DNA from: JBHIET01 sp046760785
Lineage (GTDB): Bacteria > Chloroflexota > Anaerolineae > B4-G1
Direction of reading: 5' to 3'
Assembly (NCBI GenBank): GCA_046760785.1
Contig: JBHIET010000038.1
Coordinates: 1 to 31,315, forward strand
Length of the DNA stretch: 31,315 bases
The first letter of the stretch is position 1, and each line of letters begins with the position of its first letter. Under the pieces are notes generated by a model. The model saw only the letters and a list, made by a program, of their open reading frames with translations. It was not told the origin of the DNA and ran no database searches. A program made the translations under genes and the position numbers. Below, piece after piece: positions 30,549 to 31,315 of this stretch.

Positions 30549-31315
30549 AACTGGAGTGCCCTAAAGCTGGAGACAATCTGAGCAATCTGTTGAGGAGCGC
30601 GTCTTCTCGGTAAATTGGCCGTGTCTACCTGTACATTGGTGATAGGAATGTGGTTGTTCAGGATGAGAGGCAAGTATACTAGGTTCTCTGGCGGGGCAAC
30701 AGCGAGGACGCTGATGGTGACGGTGGCATTGTCGGTGCCGCCGTTGCCATCGCTGATGGTGTAGGTGAAAGTGTCAGTGCCGTTGAAGTCAGCAGAGGGG
30801 GCGTAAGTGCACACGCCGATGCTGATACAGTCCACAGTACCGCCCTGAGTGCTGCGAATGTCGTAGTCACTAACGGTGAGGATATCGCCCTCTGGGTCGG
30901 AGTCATTACTCAACACGTTAATGACGACCGACGTATCCTCGTTGGTGGTGGCGGAATCCTCCACAGCCACAGGTGAATCGTTGACGGAGTTGACAATGAT
31001 GATTACCACAGCGATGTTAGACAAGTCGGTACCGTCGCATGCCTGGTAAGTGAAGCTGTCGCTCGTCGTCTCGCTGCCATCGTGTGCGTAAACTAAGGAG
31101 CCGTCAAGGTTGAGGGTCAGCGTGCCATGTGATGGACCGCTCACCAGGGTGGTCGTGAGAGTGTCGTTAGCGTCGGCGTCAGTGTCGTTGGCGAGCACAC
31201 CGTGGGCGGCCACAGTGAGAATGCCGCCCTCAGCGAGCGAGTAGACGTCGTCGTTGGCGACCGGTGGGTCGTTCACCGGCGTGACGGTGAAGATCGCCTC
31301 GTCGCTGTCGCTCAA
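30536..31315 (-). CDS. Cadherin-like (tandem-95/Cadherin_5) repeat surface protein, partial at right edge
   Basis: Only the C-terminal 259 codons are present; the frame enters from beyond the window. Residues contain two to three cadherin-like repeats of the type NDxPVAxxDxxxxxEGxxLxxxVLxNDxDxDxxDxL (NDPPVANDDVYSLAEGG, NDSPVAVEDSATTNEDTSVV), each closing with SFTYQACDG or TFTYTISDGNGG. They bind calcium and give extended extracellular stalks. The motif VYLPLILNNH then appears (30650-30679). Unlike the two other YLPL proteins here, it is followed by 37 more residues, which overlap the methyltransferase start by 13 bp. No hydrophobic tail is seen. The signal peptide would lie outside the window. 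Confidence 0.85.
   Translation of the reverse strand: MSDSDEAIFTVTPVNDPPVANDDVYSLAEGGILTVAAHGVLANDTDADANDTLTTTLVSGPSHGTLTLNLDGSLVYAHDGSETTSDSFTYQACDGTDLSNIAVVIIIVNSVNDSPVAVEDSATTNEDTSVVINVLSNDSDPEGDILTVSDYDIRSTQGGTVDCISIGVCTYAPSADFNGTDTFTYTISDGNGGTDNATVTISVLAVAPPENLVYLPLILNNHIPITNVQVDTANLPRRRAPQQIAQIVSSFRALQLWTR

Overview
The window looks like a chromosomal segment of a GC-rich Chloroflexota-type bacterium, probably Anaerolineae-like. The taxonomic call is inference. It rests on large secreted proteins built from DUF11, FG-GAP and cadherin-like repeats that share a C-terminal YLPL motif, on a cyclic-nucleotide-binding/bacterial-PH membrane protein, and on short interspersed repeats, some of them inside coding regions. 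No rRNA, CRISPR array, prophage or intact insertion sequence was seen.

Positions 1-9292 are mostly housekeeping. The start of clpP and a trigger factor gene lie on the minus strand behind a tRNA-Leu(UAG). A divergent promoter pair separates them from a bifunctional phosphoglucose/phosphomannose isomerase. Next come a PLP-dependent EutB/threonine-dehydratase-like enzyme, whose 3' end runs antisense into a copper ATPase gene, and the copZ-copA copper export operon with a near-consensus promoter. They are followed by a cNMP-binding/double-PH membrane protein paired with peptide deformylase.

Positions 9314-17852 form a minus-strand glycan-assembly block. In transcription order it holds a polyprenyl-phosphate sugar phosphotransferase, heptose-7-phosphate kinase (HddA-like), a small winged-helix protein, phosphoheptose isomerase (GmhA), heptose-bisphosphate phosphatase (GmhB), a hexapeptide acyltransferase, a membrane GT2 glycosyltransferase and a B12-type radical SAM enzyme. 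The three heptose enzymes suggest a GDP-D,D-heptose branch feeding a surface glycan. The guanylyltransferase (HddC) is not in the window.

Positions 17980-23991 (plus strand) hold a stand-alone acyl carrier protein, a FecR-like lipoprotein with a long Pro/Thr tail, a terminator, a strong promoter and a 1444-residue DUF11-repeat secreted protein. A decayed IS3-type transposase remnant follows at about 24.2 kb.

Positions 24315-31315 (minus strand) hold a second cell-surface group: an incomplete cadherin-like repeat protein, a low-GC methyltransferase, a GT1-type glycosyltransferase, an FG-GAP beta-propeller protein and a GT2 glycosyltransferase. The alternation of secreted adhesin-like proteins with sugar-transfer enzymes suggests production and decoration of a glycosylated cell surface. 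The most notable signals are the YLPL C-terminal motif on three unrelated secreted proteins, the heptamer and 20-nt repeats lying in frame inside genes, and the heptose operon with an embedded winged-helix protein.
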